Positions 33,921 to 45,900 of a stretch of 64,000 nt of DNA are shown here, piece by piece (the stretch's first letter is position 1; each line of letters begins with the position of its first letter). The position numbers were made by a program, and so were the translations under genes. This DNA comes from Norana najaformis (Eukaryota; Annelida; Clitellata; Crassiclitellata; Hormogastridae), in the NCBI GenBank assembly GCA_964023275.1, contig OZ029921.1:28193230-28257229 (forward strand), in the 5' to 3' direction. Below the pieces are notes generated by a model. The model saw only the letters and a program-made list of their open reading frames with translations. It was not told where the DNA came from and made no database searches.

Positions 33921-35059
33921 TTCAGCGGCTGAAGCAGCCCAAAGTTTAGCGGCCGAAGAACTGTGAAGAAGTACCTGATCGAACCATTTAGTTTTGGGGT
34001 AATGATTTCAGGGTATCGAGGAAGACGATCTCTCTGGATACATGACAGGACGATGTATCGTTATGGATGACCACACTTGCAAGAATTTTATACATCATAT
34101 GCAGGTGATTACCCGAATCGCCGTTAGAGGTACACGTTGATCGGTGCCCATCTGATTGGTGATAGAACAGATAATGATAGGTCGATGCTATTCGTTGGTG
34201 ATAGGCAGTTACATGGTTTCAACGATAGGATGACACTGAGGTAGTTGGTGGATGCTGTTGGTAGGAAGATACTCCGATAGGTGAACATAGCGATAGATGG
34301 ATGCTATGATGGGCTGAAAGAGTTTTGGTCGTAGGGTGATCGCTGAGTTTGGCTCAGAGGGAGAAAGATGTGGTGATGGCACGATATGGTGTTTTAAAGA
34401 AAGGTTGGCTGGAGGACTGGGTATTTAGGCCAATGCGCCGTTGCTGATGAAGGAAGCATCGCTGAGCGTGCAAGACGATCAAATACTTAGATGCCATCTT
34501 TACGGCTGTACCTAACAGTCGGTAGACTCCGATAGAACTGTTCGTCGAGGGTGACCTGTGACCTGAGCATCGTCCTGTTTCGATGCCTTTCCTCGAGGCA
34601 GTCCAGTCCTAGATAGTCGTAGGTCAGGTTGAACTTGTTGGCGAAGAGTTCCGGTCGGGAAGCGAGCCAGGGAGCGTCTCGGACCCCGTAGACGCAGATG
34701 CCCCTGACGACCCTCCCGTTGCACTCTAGCTGATCGTACATCCCAACCCAGTTCTTAACACGAACCACTGGATGGACGGAATACTTCTCGGCAACATCCT
34801 TGAAAAATAACAACGCATACGTCAGTTACAAGAGCGCCAGAAATAATTGTAATTGTAATCTCAAATTTATATAGTTCAACTTCAAGGGAAACTCTATTGC
34901 GGCTGTCCCGACCCAACAGTATGAACCACGATCGTTTCACAAGATGAAAAGAGGTAGAGAGACCAAACAGCTCATGTCTCAAGTTGCAAGGCAACTTATC
35001 CGAAACAGAAGGGCCGATCACAGAGAATATTTAATACTGGACTGTAGAAGTTCGGGAGC

Positions 35060-35140
35060 GCCTCTGATTGATTGATTGGTTGATTGATTGATTGAGTGAG
35101 TTATTGATTGGTTGGTTGATTGATTGATTGATTGACTCTT
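35060..35140. repeat. (GATT)n microsatellite in intron of the A1 GT14 pseudogene
   Basis: TTGATTGATTGG-type repeats. A LINE/SINE-type tail (TGGCGCTATATACATTG, then ATTACAGTTAC) follows at 35305-35340. Conserved in the second unit at 54355-54430. Confidence 0.85.
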
Positions 35141-35689
35141 CTATTGATCCCAAATTCAACATATCAGCTTACACATAAAACGTACAGTTTGCCAGGATAC
35201 AAAAGGCAAACCCAGAAGGGACCAGGGGTCCCGCTTAAATAGGGTCGCCTCTTATCGTCTTATCGAAATGTAAACAAAGCCTCTGATGAGTATATCTTGA
35301 AATGGCGCTATATACATTGTAAATAAAATTACAGTTACAAGTTCGGGCCGGCGGGACATCTAGGTTACCTTTCGACGCATAAAGAAGAAATCTGGGCCAG
35401 GTTTGAATAATACCGTCAGTAATACTAAACTGACCATGTGTACTGCGAACAAGCTGCCATAATTAAGATTAGTGCATCAGTATCAATATTAAGCCAATTA
35501 GTCAGTGTTATCGATAACAACGGAACATTCAAAAGCACCAGTACTAATAACAATACCTGCAATAACGCAAATGCCACCAATATCAACAAAGCCAAAGACA
35601 ATAAAAACTATACCATCAAAAACACCATTAAGATTAATGTCGTCAATAGTAGCAGAAACAATGCTGTTGCAGCTGTGCAAGAGAGAGAC

Positions 35690-35766
35690 AGATAGACAGA
35701 GACAGAGACAGAGACAGAGACAGGCAGACAGACAGATATTATATATATATATATACATATACACAC

Positions 35767-35799
<33 letters not shown>

Positions 35800-35818
35800 A
35801 GAGAGAGAAGAGAGAGAG
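35690..35818. repeat. (CAGA)n, (TA)n and (GA)n microsatellites in A1
   Basis: Consecutive GACAGA, ATATAT and GAGAGA tracts. The sister stretch (54898-55035) differs in tract lengths. Confidence 0.9.
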
Positions 35819-36324
35819 GTTTTTTCACGTTATCATAAGGTAAGATAAAATCCATAACATAACATAACATGGGTTTAAAGTGGTTCTAGGACTATGCATC
35901 GCAGTATCAACCTCTGACTGACCTTCGTATCCCCCGGGGGCGTTGAGGTATGGGTTGTAGTTGAGGGTGTTCCAGTAGTGTTCCGAGGGGTGGCCAGTAT
36001 CCCAACACCATTCGAGGTACTTGCGTCCGTGCTCACTCTCGATAATGTACTCGGTCAGCCGTCGAGAGAAGAGGGCGTGCAGCTCACCCTTGAAGAAGGT
36101 CAGAGGGACGGGGTAGGGGGCCTTGGGCTCCAGGGTCTTGTAGAAGATCGTCTGCTGGTAGGTCTTGCTCCATCGATGCGTCCAACGATAGTTCACCCGA
36201 TCCATCTCCATTCTACAGCAAGACGATCATTACTCGTAGGGCTGTCTAGTTGTATTACACGTTAATGTGCCCAAACATACGTACGTAGGTGTGTGAGTGC
36301 GTCGGTACGTGCACTCATGCTAAC

Positions 36325-36692
36325 ATGGATACATACATCCATCATACATACATACATCATAGATACATACATACATATATATAAACATCATACATACATA
36401 CATACATACATCATACATGCATACATATATACATGCATCTTACATTCATGCATCATACATACATCATACATACATACATCATACATACATGCATCATAAT
36501 ACATACACATATACATACATCATACATACATCATACACAAATGCATACATACATATATACATACATACGCACATACGTATACATACACACATACATACAT
36601 AGTACATATATATATATACATTCATGCATACATACATACATTCATGCATACATACATACATGTATACATGCATACATACATACATACATAGG
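36325..36692. repeat. (CATA)n microsatellite in intron of the A1 GT14 pseudogene
   Basis: About 370 bp of CATA with TCATACATC variants. The second unit has only about 190 bp (55555-55740), so this tract expanded here or shrank there. Confidence 0.92.
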
Positions 36693-37395
36693 TTGTAATA
36701 AATCGGTTTACCTGGCGGTCGACCCTGCTATGTCGTTTGAGCCGTTGAAGATCTGTGCTATCCGAACCAGTTCAAGATTAGTCCTGAGTGGAAACTCTTG
36801 TCCAGTCAGGTTGATGAAGTACTTGTACTTGCCTCGGAAGTACTTGAGCAGGTCTGCCATGCAGTTGATTTCCGGTAGAATGACGGTGATGTCACCCCAC
36901 TTGACCTTCGCAAGGTGTGTCGACACCCAGACGTTATCAAAGCACCGGGCAATGGAGAGGACAGTCTGGTGCAGCAGCAAAGGGGACTTGGTGTCAACGT
37001 GGATGCAGTAGAGGTTCTGAGGCTGGTAGACGGCCCTCAACAGTCTCTCGATTTGCTCCACGTCCCGGTAGACGGCAAGACTAAACGCCAGAGGAAATTC
37101 CTCTTCCTCGCGTGAAAGAGGTACTTGGATGTAGCCTCGTTCCTTCTTGAAGCGCTCGCAGTCCTTGGTTAGGTCGAGGTACTGCTCCTCGTAGATCGGG
37201 ACCTTGGGCCGGGTCTTGATGATGTCGTCAGCTCGGTCCAGCTCTCTTGCGTCTCCGCCCAGTAGAGCGGCACAGTTAACGAGGTCTGTGTATTGGACCT
37301 TCGGAACCTACAGGAGTTCAGGATACACAGCATTGCTCGTCGAAGTATGAGGACTGACATCTGTATTGCAGAGGGTGTTTGTCCTTAGAGACAGG

Positions 37396-37558
37396 TGGGG
37401 CACGGTAGCCGATCAGATAGAGCGCTCGGCTTGTTACAAGGAGACTACGGTTCGAGCCTCCCCTAAGACGGTTGCTGTGGAGGGACCTCGAGCAAGTCCC
37501 TTACTCACAATTGCTCAGCGCCATCGATTGATGCTTAGTCATTCTAAAGTGGCGCTTA
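37396..37558 (+). mobile_element. SINE family 1 at the right edge of A1
   Basis: GGGGCACGGTAGCC start, A-box-like region with AGATAGAGCG, B box GGTTCGAGCC, and tail CAGCGCCATCGATTGATGC ending AAAGTGGCGCTTA. Homology between the two 18-kb units ends exactly at this SINE's 3' end. Confidence 0.88.
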
Positions 37559-37559
37559 A

Positions 37560-38640
37560 GACTGAAAAGCTAACGTTTCAAGCTATCGAATCCTTCTTCC
37601 CCTCCGGCATCATTCCATGACCACCATCACCGACGATTTCCACCGTAGCACCGTGCTGTCTTAACCGCTTGACCACCCGAACTTTGACCTGGCACCAAAA
37701 CTCATCAAACAACCTGGCTCTTGCGGATTTGATTTGATATAGCGCCGGTGATTAAGTTCATCTCCCCTGCACGGTTTTTATAATGCGCTGAGAAATTTCG
37801 AAGATTTACATTTACACAAAATATTTTTACGCTGTAGAAGAAATTCGTAAGATATAAAAAGCTTACCTCAGTAAAATTCAAAATGTCTAAAACGAATGCC
37901 AAAACTATGGTCACATATAGCGAAGGCGCAGTGGAAGCAGTGAGGCTGTTCGAGAGCGTATGACAGACAATGTGGCGTTTGTAACAGTGTCTGAAGTAGC
38001 GCTTCAGAAGTTATTCGTGGAAATAAAAGAAATTTTTCATAGAACTTCGACATCTTGCTGATACCATATCGTAGTTAGCTGTTCTTCGCCAGAGGGCCAA
38101 TTTGAACATGAATTCGAACATATGCATTTAACATACAATATGATGGCGTGTGACAGCATTTGGGCATTTGAAGTAGCGCTATAGAAGTAGTTTCTGGAGA
38201 GATAAAGGGATTTTCTCGTGGAACTTCGAAATTCTTAGAATGAAGGCCAGAACAGGGAAGACAAGTAGCAATGATTAGTTTGAAGGCGTAGGCCCAATGA
38301 CAAGGAATGATCAATAAAGCACGAAACATTAGGACTACGCTATTATTTTTAATTCATTTTAATGGAACTGGATGCATCCAGCTATCTTGCATTTAATAAG
38401 GTTAACTGAAAGCTAACTGATTATCAGTTAACGGTTTTTAATAATACCAGTACTAATCTCACGGTAAATGAAATCGAACTTTTCAAGATCTACATCCACC
38501 AGAAGCATAATTTCTTTATCAGGAAATTATCCTTATTCACCCAGATAGTCACTTCCTGTAGGCCCATAGTGAGCCTGCACTGTGCCACCGGGAACATCTG
38601 ATGGCCAGCCATGAGCCCAGTATTTTACTATTATTAATTC
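37560..38640 (+). repeat. Segment B, plus orientation (inverted copy at 56609-57690)
   Basis: Reverse complement of 56609-57690, about 96% identical in the parts compared. It starts inside the 3' part of an L2/CR1-like LINE (ACTGAAAAGC..., TTCAAGCTATC) and includes that LINE's 3' UTR (GCGCCGGTGATTAAGTTCAT, AATGCGCTGAGAAATTTCG, then GATTTACATTTAC). About 800 bp of non-repetitive DNA without a gene follows. It separates the two 18-kb units. Confidence 0.92.
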
Positions 38641-38720
38641 AATATTAGTTCATGACGAACCGAGAACCAGACCAAACTCCATTATTTATAATATCCATTA
38701 AAATAATACATACATAAATA
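38641..38720. other. Junction filler with inverted 60-bp fragment of unit A
   Basis: CATGACGAACCGAGAACCAG through TTATTTATAATATCC (38652-38696 or so) is the reverse complement of about 31745-31803, and of the matching site in the second unit, with a few mismatches. It joins segment B to the CAGA tract that opens the second unit. Confidence 0.8.
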
Positions 38721-39099
38721 GACAGACAGACAGTCTGAAAAGATATTGCTATAAACTGGTTGACGTTCGCGTCATCGTCTGCACCTGGTAGTCTGCGAAA
38801 TGTACGCGTCATGCATACGTAATGACTGTCGAGGGAATTGCACCGAAGCAATCGTCCGAACGTCCATCCAGAGACCACACGCATCGTCGGCGTTCTAAAC
38901 TGGGAAATGCGGAAAGAACCAAAATTTGATTTCCTTCTTCTCCTCTATTCTACAAACTGAACAATTCCTCGCTCAGTCGATGGACATATGGCGTGTTAAC
39001 AAATGCATTACTCACTTACTTAGTTGAACGACAAAGCACGCGATCGGATATTTTGCTGACTGTTGTTGGCTTTTCATTGATCTATTGTAGTCATCCTCT

Positions 39100-41960
39100 T
39101 TAGTGTCATCATCGGCATCGATATCATCATAATAACTGTTCTTCTTCTTCTTTTTCATTTTATTATTAGTATTATTTTTATTACCCGAGGTATACATGAT
39201 CCCTCAGCAACCGAAAAATTCTCCTCAGAATGAAAAAACATTATTATTATTGTTATTGTTACTGTTAATGTTATCATCATCATCATCATCGTCATCATCG
39301 TCACCATCATCACCAACATCACCACCATCATCATCACCACCATCATCATCATCACCATCATCATCAAGTTTATTTATTCCCGTATCGGACGCTACGTTTA
39401 CGCGCCTTTGAGGCTGTTGTTAATTGCGCGCGTTATAAATGTCTGTTTAATAATAATTAATATTAATAAGTTTTGTGGCCTACGACCAGACATCAAGTCT
39501 GAGCAATGTTTACTAATGAATGGATGTTCTCAGATTAATTACATTTAACACCGTTAAGGCAGGCGCAGATAGCGCCTCTCATTAGTCTCTTGAAGAGGCG
39601 CTATACAAATTTCTGATTACAATTACAATTACAAAATAAGACTTATTGCGTGAAAAAAGCCTTGCCAACTGCCCAATTCGCAAATATATGCATTGCGACC
39701 TATACGAGACATACGAAGGGCGCTATATTAGCGCGGTTACGATTACGATTACGTCCCTTTATACTGACCCTTCAAAATTGTTGCAACTAATCTAAACGCA
39801 CACTAATAAAATTGAACTCAAGCAGAAAGGAATCGACAAATTTTTAAAATTTTATCACTTTATTTGAAATGAAAGAAGTTGCATACACCTGTGTCAAAGG
39901 TCACAATATAGCAAATCAGCATCTAGCAACATAAAATAAGATAAAATGCAGATGACATTGTATGTTCAAGCCACACACCAGATTTAACACACTACAGCCT
40001 ATACATTGTATTATCTCATGCAGAACCAAAGACCTGCTTCTTCCTCTGGCCAAGTATGCTTGATTAAACGTAAATGTAACGCATCATGTACATGTTTTTC
40101 TATAGCGACCGTATCGCCTCGACCCTGCTCATTTTCTACGAATTTATCGGGTGAGATCCTTCACCACCGCTGCCCGTTTGAATGGGCATCACGTCACTTA
40201 AGGTCCCCGTGTACGGACCATGCTAGCTCGAGATCAAAGCTCTCTTTCGTCGCGGATGGGCTATACTTCAAACAGAAATATTGAAGGGAATCTACACAAA
40301 TTATCAAAGCGAATGAAGAGGTTATGTTCCATATGACACACATATATAGCTTGATGGCGAGTATAATGGAGCCGAAATAAAGCTAGCGATTACGCTGTAT
40401 ATGTCCATGTAATGTATGGTGCTTTATATATACACGTATATATATATATGTATATGATTTTATTCGCACTTGTGGGCTACAGTACTGTCACGATTTATCT
40501 CTCTGTTACTCGTCATGCACTATGATATGATAATTATATCGAAGACAAAAGAATGTACGTCACGATTTACTCATCAATCATCCATGTTGCACGTCACTCA
40601 CTCACACACACACACCACCACCACCACCACCACACCACCACACGCAAATTCCTGCAAATTGAAGTGCATACAAAGCCTTTACCGGAAAGGTATGTCAAGA
40701 AAAAATTCAGCTTATGCGTTAACAGATAAAGATGTCTGCACGCATTACACTCTAATTGATATCTGCAGCAACATTTCGTTAATGACCTAGACGTAAGTCA
40801 GAAACATGTACGAAATATATATATGAAAATATTTATGTACTGTTTGACCTATTTGCCAACATTTATTTTAAAAAATTATCTAACATTATATCTATAACTA
40901 TATGTATTATATCTATATAACATTTAATGTTAATCTAAATCACTAACACCAGGAACACCTAATTTCCGACCTTCTGTGTCAAATCCATAGGATATTTCCT
41001 TTTCGTGAAACTACCTTTAGATAAAACGAGACAAACAGAGAGAGTTACTAGAACTGCAGTCATATAGAATAAGTTACCAACTTAGTAACACAAGCCCAGT
41101 TAAACGCAGTGATCCAAGATATACTTTAGAGATCCCTGTACACAGCCACCTGAGCTTAACGGCTCAATGATGGTACTGGTTTGCGACTTAAAGTTTAAAA
41201 ATACATAAAACGACGCATTGAAAGGAGGCAGATTGCCGAAGTGAGTGGATGCTTATCACCATTACACGCCAGTTCCTGTTTATTCGAGACGGCTACAGAA
41301 GCCAAATACAGTGCCATTCAAGACTTCTGATTAGTTTAGAGTCGGTGATCTTTCTGTGCAACTTTGCAGCAAGCAATGGCTTTGAAATTGCAACAACCTC
41401 AGACCGCTATACAAAAAAGCCTTTCTGAAAAATTATACATCTGTGTCAAAAGTCACAATACAGCAAATCAATATTTAGGGCTGGTACTAGCAATATTAAG
41501 TCTGACAGTTTTAAGTAAGCGCGTGGGTGCATGTATCTACGTACCTAGTACAGCGCCCCTCACGAGACTCTTAATTAATCGCCGTAGGATAACCGAATTC
41601 AAGATTTCCTGGTCACTAACGTCATATGTATGTCTGGGTCGTAACGCTGTCCATTCATGTGGAACCAGTCGACCCAGTGTAGTTCAACCAAATCAAAACG
41701 ACGGTCTGGCTTCGGTGATTCGCAATCAAATACCGTTCGAAAACGCACGATATCAAATACAAATCAAAGTATATTCAAAACAGTACCTGTAAATCTGAAA
41801 AGTTCTGATAAGAGCAAAGTTGTTCTTAGACAACACAGAAAATCCCCCAAAATAAACTTTTATACTGCAGTTTAACACGAAAAGCATAGTTAAAGATTCT
41901 AGCGTGTTCATGCTGCAAGCCTGCAGTACCTTCTGAGTATTTTCATATTTTATTTCTGCA
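39100..41960. other. Non-coding left part of A2
   Basis: Corresponds to 20180-23100. It holds (ATC)n at 39270-39365, (ACC)n at 40615-40640 and the two internal repeat pairs (for example 40945-41125 with 42262-42437). No gene seen. Short ORFs are not consistently preserved between the units. Confidence 0.6.
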
Positions 41961-41964
41961 TTTG

Positions 41965-42127
41965 TTAAGCACCACCATCTAATAACTAAGCATCAATCGA
42001 TGGCGCTGAGTAACTGTGAATGAAGGACTTGCTTAAGGTCACTACACAGGTACAACATCAGGGAAGCTCAAACCCGTTCTCTCCGCGTTAAAAGTCAAGC
42101 GCTCTAACCACTAGGCTACCGTGCCCC
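41965..42127 (-). mobile_element. SINE family 1, A2 copy
   Basis: Counterpart of 23105-23267, nearly identical. Presence at the same place in both units shows the insertion predates the duplication. Confidence 0.85.
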
Positions 42128-42436
42128 ACACTGTGCTCCACAAGTACACGAATGCAGAAAAATCATATTAAAAACTATTACATCACGTCGACAAACGTTT
42201 CTGGAGTTTTAAGAAAATAAAAAAGAAACAGAAAATTTATTTAAATAAACTCATTAACACCAGCAACACCTAATTTCCGACCTTCTGTGTCAAATCCACA
42301 GGATCTTCCCTCTTCGTGAAACTACCCTTAGATAAAACGAGATAAACAGAGAGAGGTACTAGAACTGCAGTCATATAGAATAAATTACCAACTTAGTAAC
42401 ACAAGCCGAGTTAAACGCAGTGATACGAGATATACT

Positions 42437-42969
42437 TTTGTGCTAATAACACGCCAAACTATTACGCCCCTATGCATAAACCGGACAACATTTGTTTAAA
42501 TTGTAGATAGTATCGTCTGATATGGAAACTGATGTTGGTGTAAAAATGTACACAAAAAATAATTATATACACGATACGGAGTATGAGAAAAACAGAAAAA
42601 CTCAGAAAAAACGCCACACAAAGTCAGAAACATCGAAACCTGCTACCAGTAAGTTGTTTCATTGTCGGAAGAGAGAGCCTTCTAGAGTGGTCACTCCTTC
42701 AATGTCAAGAAAAGACGCCACTCCCTAAATCTATGCGACTACATGCAGGCGTTCCTCAACTGAGCTGAGGTTCTCCATGACTAATTCGCAATGAGCAACG
42801 CATAGCCTTCCATGCCCTGTCCATGTCTGAGTAACGCTGGGGTCAATATGCCATCCAGCAGACGTACAACAGCTAATTTGGCTCAAGGGATGATCGGGCC
42901 AGCAGCAGACTAGACGATGGGTGCGGCGAGTATGGGGTTGAACCAAACACCCCTTAACCCCCGGAGACT
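42437..42969. other. 533-bp segment present only in A2
   Basis: Bounded by the 3-bp repeat ACT (42434-42436 and 42967-42969); A1 has a single ACT at the joint (23570-23572). It contains a short Lys-rich ORF (42522-42728, no known domain) and otherwise ordinary sequence. A microhomology deletion in A1 is the simplest reading. Confidence 0.75.
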
Positions 42970-43004
42970 GCCGATGCCGAGCACGGCTTTCGGGTCATTT
43001 AGAC

Positions 43005-43698
43005 TCATTTTTCCTTCATTTCATCGCTGTTTTCCGTCTCCGTTTCGCGCTCCTTATTACGCGGCGCCCCGTCCATGAGGAAATTCTCCGCGGCTTGGCC
43101 GGGATCGGCTGGCAGTTGTTCGCGGAATACTCCCCACAGGGAGCAAATGATTTCCGTCGTTGTTATATTGTTCGTGTTGTGTGCTATGAGTCGCAACATG
43201 AATACGCCATCTTGTTTCAGGTACTTGGTCGTAAACTTGAGTACGAGGTCTCGTTGGCTGCTTTCGTTCTTCAGTTCTCCGCCGAGTCTCAAGTGGTTAG
43301 TGACGAAAGAGATTCGATCTTGACGGAGGACGGCACGAAGGCACCAAATGAAGAAGCTCAAACAGCTGAAGGCCGCCACAAAGATCATCCAGTACCAGAG
43401 GAAGACGTAGATCTTCTCGTTGTAGAGGTTGATCGGTAGGACGCACTGGATGGTGTAGGCGTGGACGTTGGCCATGTCCTGGCCGCGGATCTTGAAGTCG
43501 CAGAGGGTCACGCGAGGGAAGGCTACGTAGACGTCTTCTGTCCAGTCCCGATTCAGAGCCATCTCTCGGACGATGTCGATGCCAAAGGTCGTGTACTTAG
43601 TCGATAGGACGACGTTGAGCAGAAACAGCTGACCAATCACGTTGCCGATGTAGCAGATCTTCGAGAAGAGGAACAAAATCAAGAGGTAATTCCCCAGT
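43005..43698 (-). CDS. Innexin gene, A2 copy, exon 2 (TM3 to C-terminus)
   Basis: Acceptor TGTATCTTGGCAG|A at 43698 completes the Arg codon from exon 1 in phase 2. It encodes TM3, extracellular loop 2 (two cysteines 18 residues apart, in TLCDFK and TIQCVL), TM4 and a longer tail ending SDEMKEK before TGA. Joined length with exon 1 is 1269 nt, 422 residues. Relative to the A1 gene there are a few substitutions (for example HAYTIQ for HPYTIQ, FVAAFSC for FVTVFSC) and the tail insertion PADPG. The stop lies 30-40 bp after an A2-only segment (42437-42969), so 3' regulatory sequence may differ between paralogues. Confidence 0.95.
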
Positions 43699-45325
43699 CT
43701 GCCAAGATACAGCATAATATATACACACACCAATAGTCATTTCAAGATAACTAACCTCTGCCTCGCACAGCATCTGCTTAATAGATATTGGCAAATATAT
43801 CTTATGAGAAAAATCCCCTGTTTACAAGCGCGTTAGTCACAAGCCATGGCAGAAAATGCCAAAAACTGTCCCGATTTTGATAATTTTACCATCAGCACAC
43901 ACCTTTGCCTCAACAACCTGATTTATTCTTATATTATTCGCCAGATAGCGGCGCCATAACGAGCCCAGTTCGACAATGCGAAAAGCTCCTAAGGAATTTC
44001 GGAACTTGAAAACAGTCGTCTAAGTCTCGATGGCTAAAAATCGGCAGTCAAATTTTGCGCGACATATGGTACAATCAACTTCCTTACTTGGTCCCCTCTT
44101 TCAAAAGTCTGAATCCTTCAATGGCCCTCACTGTCAAAACCATGCTGAGGCCCTTGCCTGTATTCATCTGTTTCAACTCGCTCACCCACCGTTCGTAGCC
44201 TGGCCTCTGGTTTCCCTCACCTCTCCGTTTCCGACCGGGGTTCTTCAGCGGATTACAACTTTTGACTCTGATTTCACTCGAAGCGACCATCGATTGATCC
44301 TCTATGTGCGTTATGATAATGGCGCTATATAAATCACTAGCTCATATCAACGTATATGCTTATTCAAAGGTTGATGTGGTAAGAGTCGATCTTTATGTCC
44401 ACTTTATTGTATTTCTGCTTGATTTAGTATAACTTTTTAATTTGTACGAAAAAATTCGGTTAATTTGTTGAATAAAAATAGCTCGATTAACTCCCTGTGT
44501 TCCATTTTAGGCCACTGGCGACATCACTGCGTTTTCAAGCAGAACATAAAGCAATAAACCACACATAAAGCCACCTAGCGGGAGACGCTGGATATACAAG
44601 AATGGTAATTAATTCAACGACAACATTTCTTGTTACTTAGCAGGCTAAAATAGATTTACAACTGCTCTTACGAGCACTATTTCAAATCGAGTGTAGTCTT
44701 TACTAAAGTTTGGCTGACTTATTAGTCCCATCGTCCATCGTCTCTTAATAGCAGTATTTGCATGACCGGCTGTAAATGTCAAGGTACCTACTTAACAACA
44801 ATATATGAGTCTAAATATGCGCAAACAACATTTCCTTTCATATTTTAGCTAGAAATTCTTGACATGATGTGGCATTACATCGAAACATGCAACTGCTACA
44901 ACTACATCAGAAATCATTTTTAAGAGTTAAGGTAAAGGTAGGGTAATCCACTTTGTTTAAATGCCGCTATAAAAACTCATCAGAAGGGACACCCAGAAGG
45001 TGAAGGATCCGCTGAAGCGCAAACACGACGGCGGCAACCCAAGACGGGACATCTTTTTAGCAACCTAACTCCTTGCGTTGGTACTTATGGCGTGCTAAGG
45101 TCAACGCTCGCAGGGTGATGGCATATTCATTCATCCATTCTTTGACTTAGCTTTGTTATCTGAGCAATGTTTGCTAACTAATTAACTTTTTGTTGTTAAT
45201 GACTTTACCATTATTTAGGTTAGCATAGACAGCGCCTCGGAACAGTTTCACCTAAAAGGCGCCATACAAATCTGCGATTACAAATACAATTATTCAAGTT
45301 GATGAATCCCTTCCTTAAGACTTAC
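43699..45325 (-). other. Intron of the A2 innexin
   Basis: About 1.6 kb, GT-AG, phase 2; shorter than the sister intron because the 401-bp segment and the extra 57-bp donor repeats are absent. It keeps the dispersed-repeat tail CGACCATCGATTGATCC near 44287. Confidence 0.8.
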
Positions 45326-45900
45326 CTTTTGCCGCACAGACGGCACAGCGTGACCGACAGGAGGCTCTTGAGGTCACACGACCACCTGTTGGACTTCCGG
45401 CTGCTGAGGAAGCGATCCATCTGACTCGTAAGCATCGTCATCGTTCGATCCCTCGTCTCGACCATGTTCGTCTTCGAGAACGTGTGCGCCGCCGACAAGA
45501 TGTTATCAGCATCGATACCCGCCTTACTGTTCAGTCCCCTCCAGATCATTGTTGGACCGTAGAAGAGGATCGCCTGTCCGAGCAGAATGAACGGAATCCA
45601 CTGGTAATAGGTGATCATCTGTCGGTCCTCATCTTCCTTCGGGACCTCGCTGCTCCACGGCAGGTAGTAGGTGTTCTTCACCCAGCAGTAGTTCGTCGCG
45701 AACTTTGAGTGGCCGCGCTCGAAGTGGACAGGCGTCCAGCAGGTGATGGGGTTCCGAACATACTGGTTCAATCCGACGAGAATGGCGAATACGACTAGAA
45801 GGATGACCGTGTAGCGGGAACTCAGACGGTCCGCGAAGTCGTCGTCATTTCCGGCGCGACTCGACGAAGCACTGAAGACGGTCTTGATGAGCTTATCCAT
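45326..45900 (-). CDS. Innexin gene, A2 copy, exon 1
   Basis: ATG at 45900 and donor AAAAG|GTAAGT (45326/45325), as in A1. It encodes TM1, extracellular loop 1 with the two cysteines (ITCW, NYCW), YYQWIPF opening TM2, and a cytoplasmic loop ending CRLCGKR. It lacks the five-residue AHTFS duplication, and the donor region is single copy. Substitutions against the sister include K6 for E6 and HFERG for HFESG. Shared promoter-proximal sequence suggests similar regulation when duplicated, but no specific element is recognised. Confidence 0.96.

Larger units (their letters stand above)
34487..37307 (-). pseudogene. GT14 beta-1,6-N-acetylglucosaminyltransferase-like pseudogene (A1 copy)
   Basis: Three of the four exons of the sister gene at 53770-59076 are present with proper sites: exon 2 at 36712-37307 (starts VPKVQYTDL; contains YCIHVDTKS), exon 3 at 35923-36212 (contains HPSEHYW with the family's catalytic-type Glu), and exon 4 at 34487-34798. 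Two lesions break it. Exon 1, encoding the membrane anchor, is missing: upstream of exon 2 come a SINE, segment B and the second unit. At the start of exon 4, AGAGGACC (8 bp) is missing next to the acceptor, so the spliced frame shifts, ending after about 15 codons (...REVFRPSSGSC). The stretch after the lesion is otherwise well preserved, so decay is recent or the region still serves another role. Confidence 0.88.
19803..37558. repeat. Segmental duplication unit A1 (17.8 kb, direct repeat with 38721-56602)
   Basis: Aligns along its whole length with 38721-56602 in the same orientation, by eye a few per cent diverged apart from indels. It contains an innexin gene, a GT14 pseudogene, two SINE family 1 copies, a family 2 SINE, LINE remnants and microsatellites. 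The left edge is in (CAGA)n. The right edge is the 3' end of a SINE (AAAGTGGCGCTTA). Differences against the other unit include a 401-bp segment found only here (25347-25747), a 239-bp internal tandem duplication (27267-27737) and loss of segments present at 42437-42969 and 46779-47537. Confidence 0.95.
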
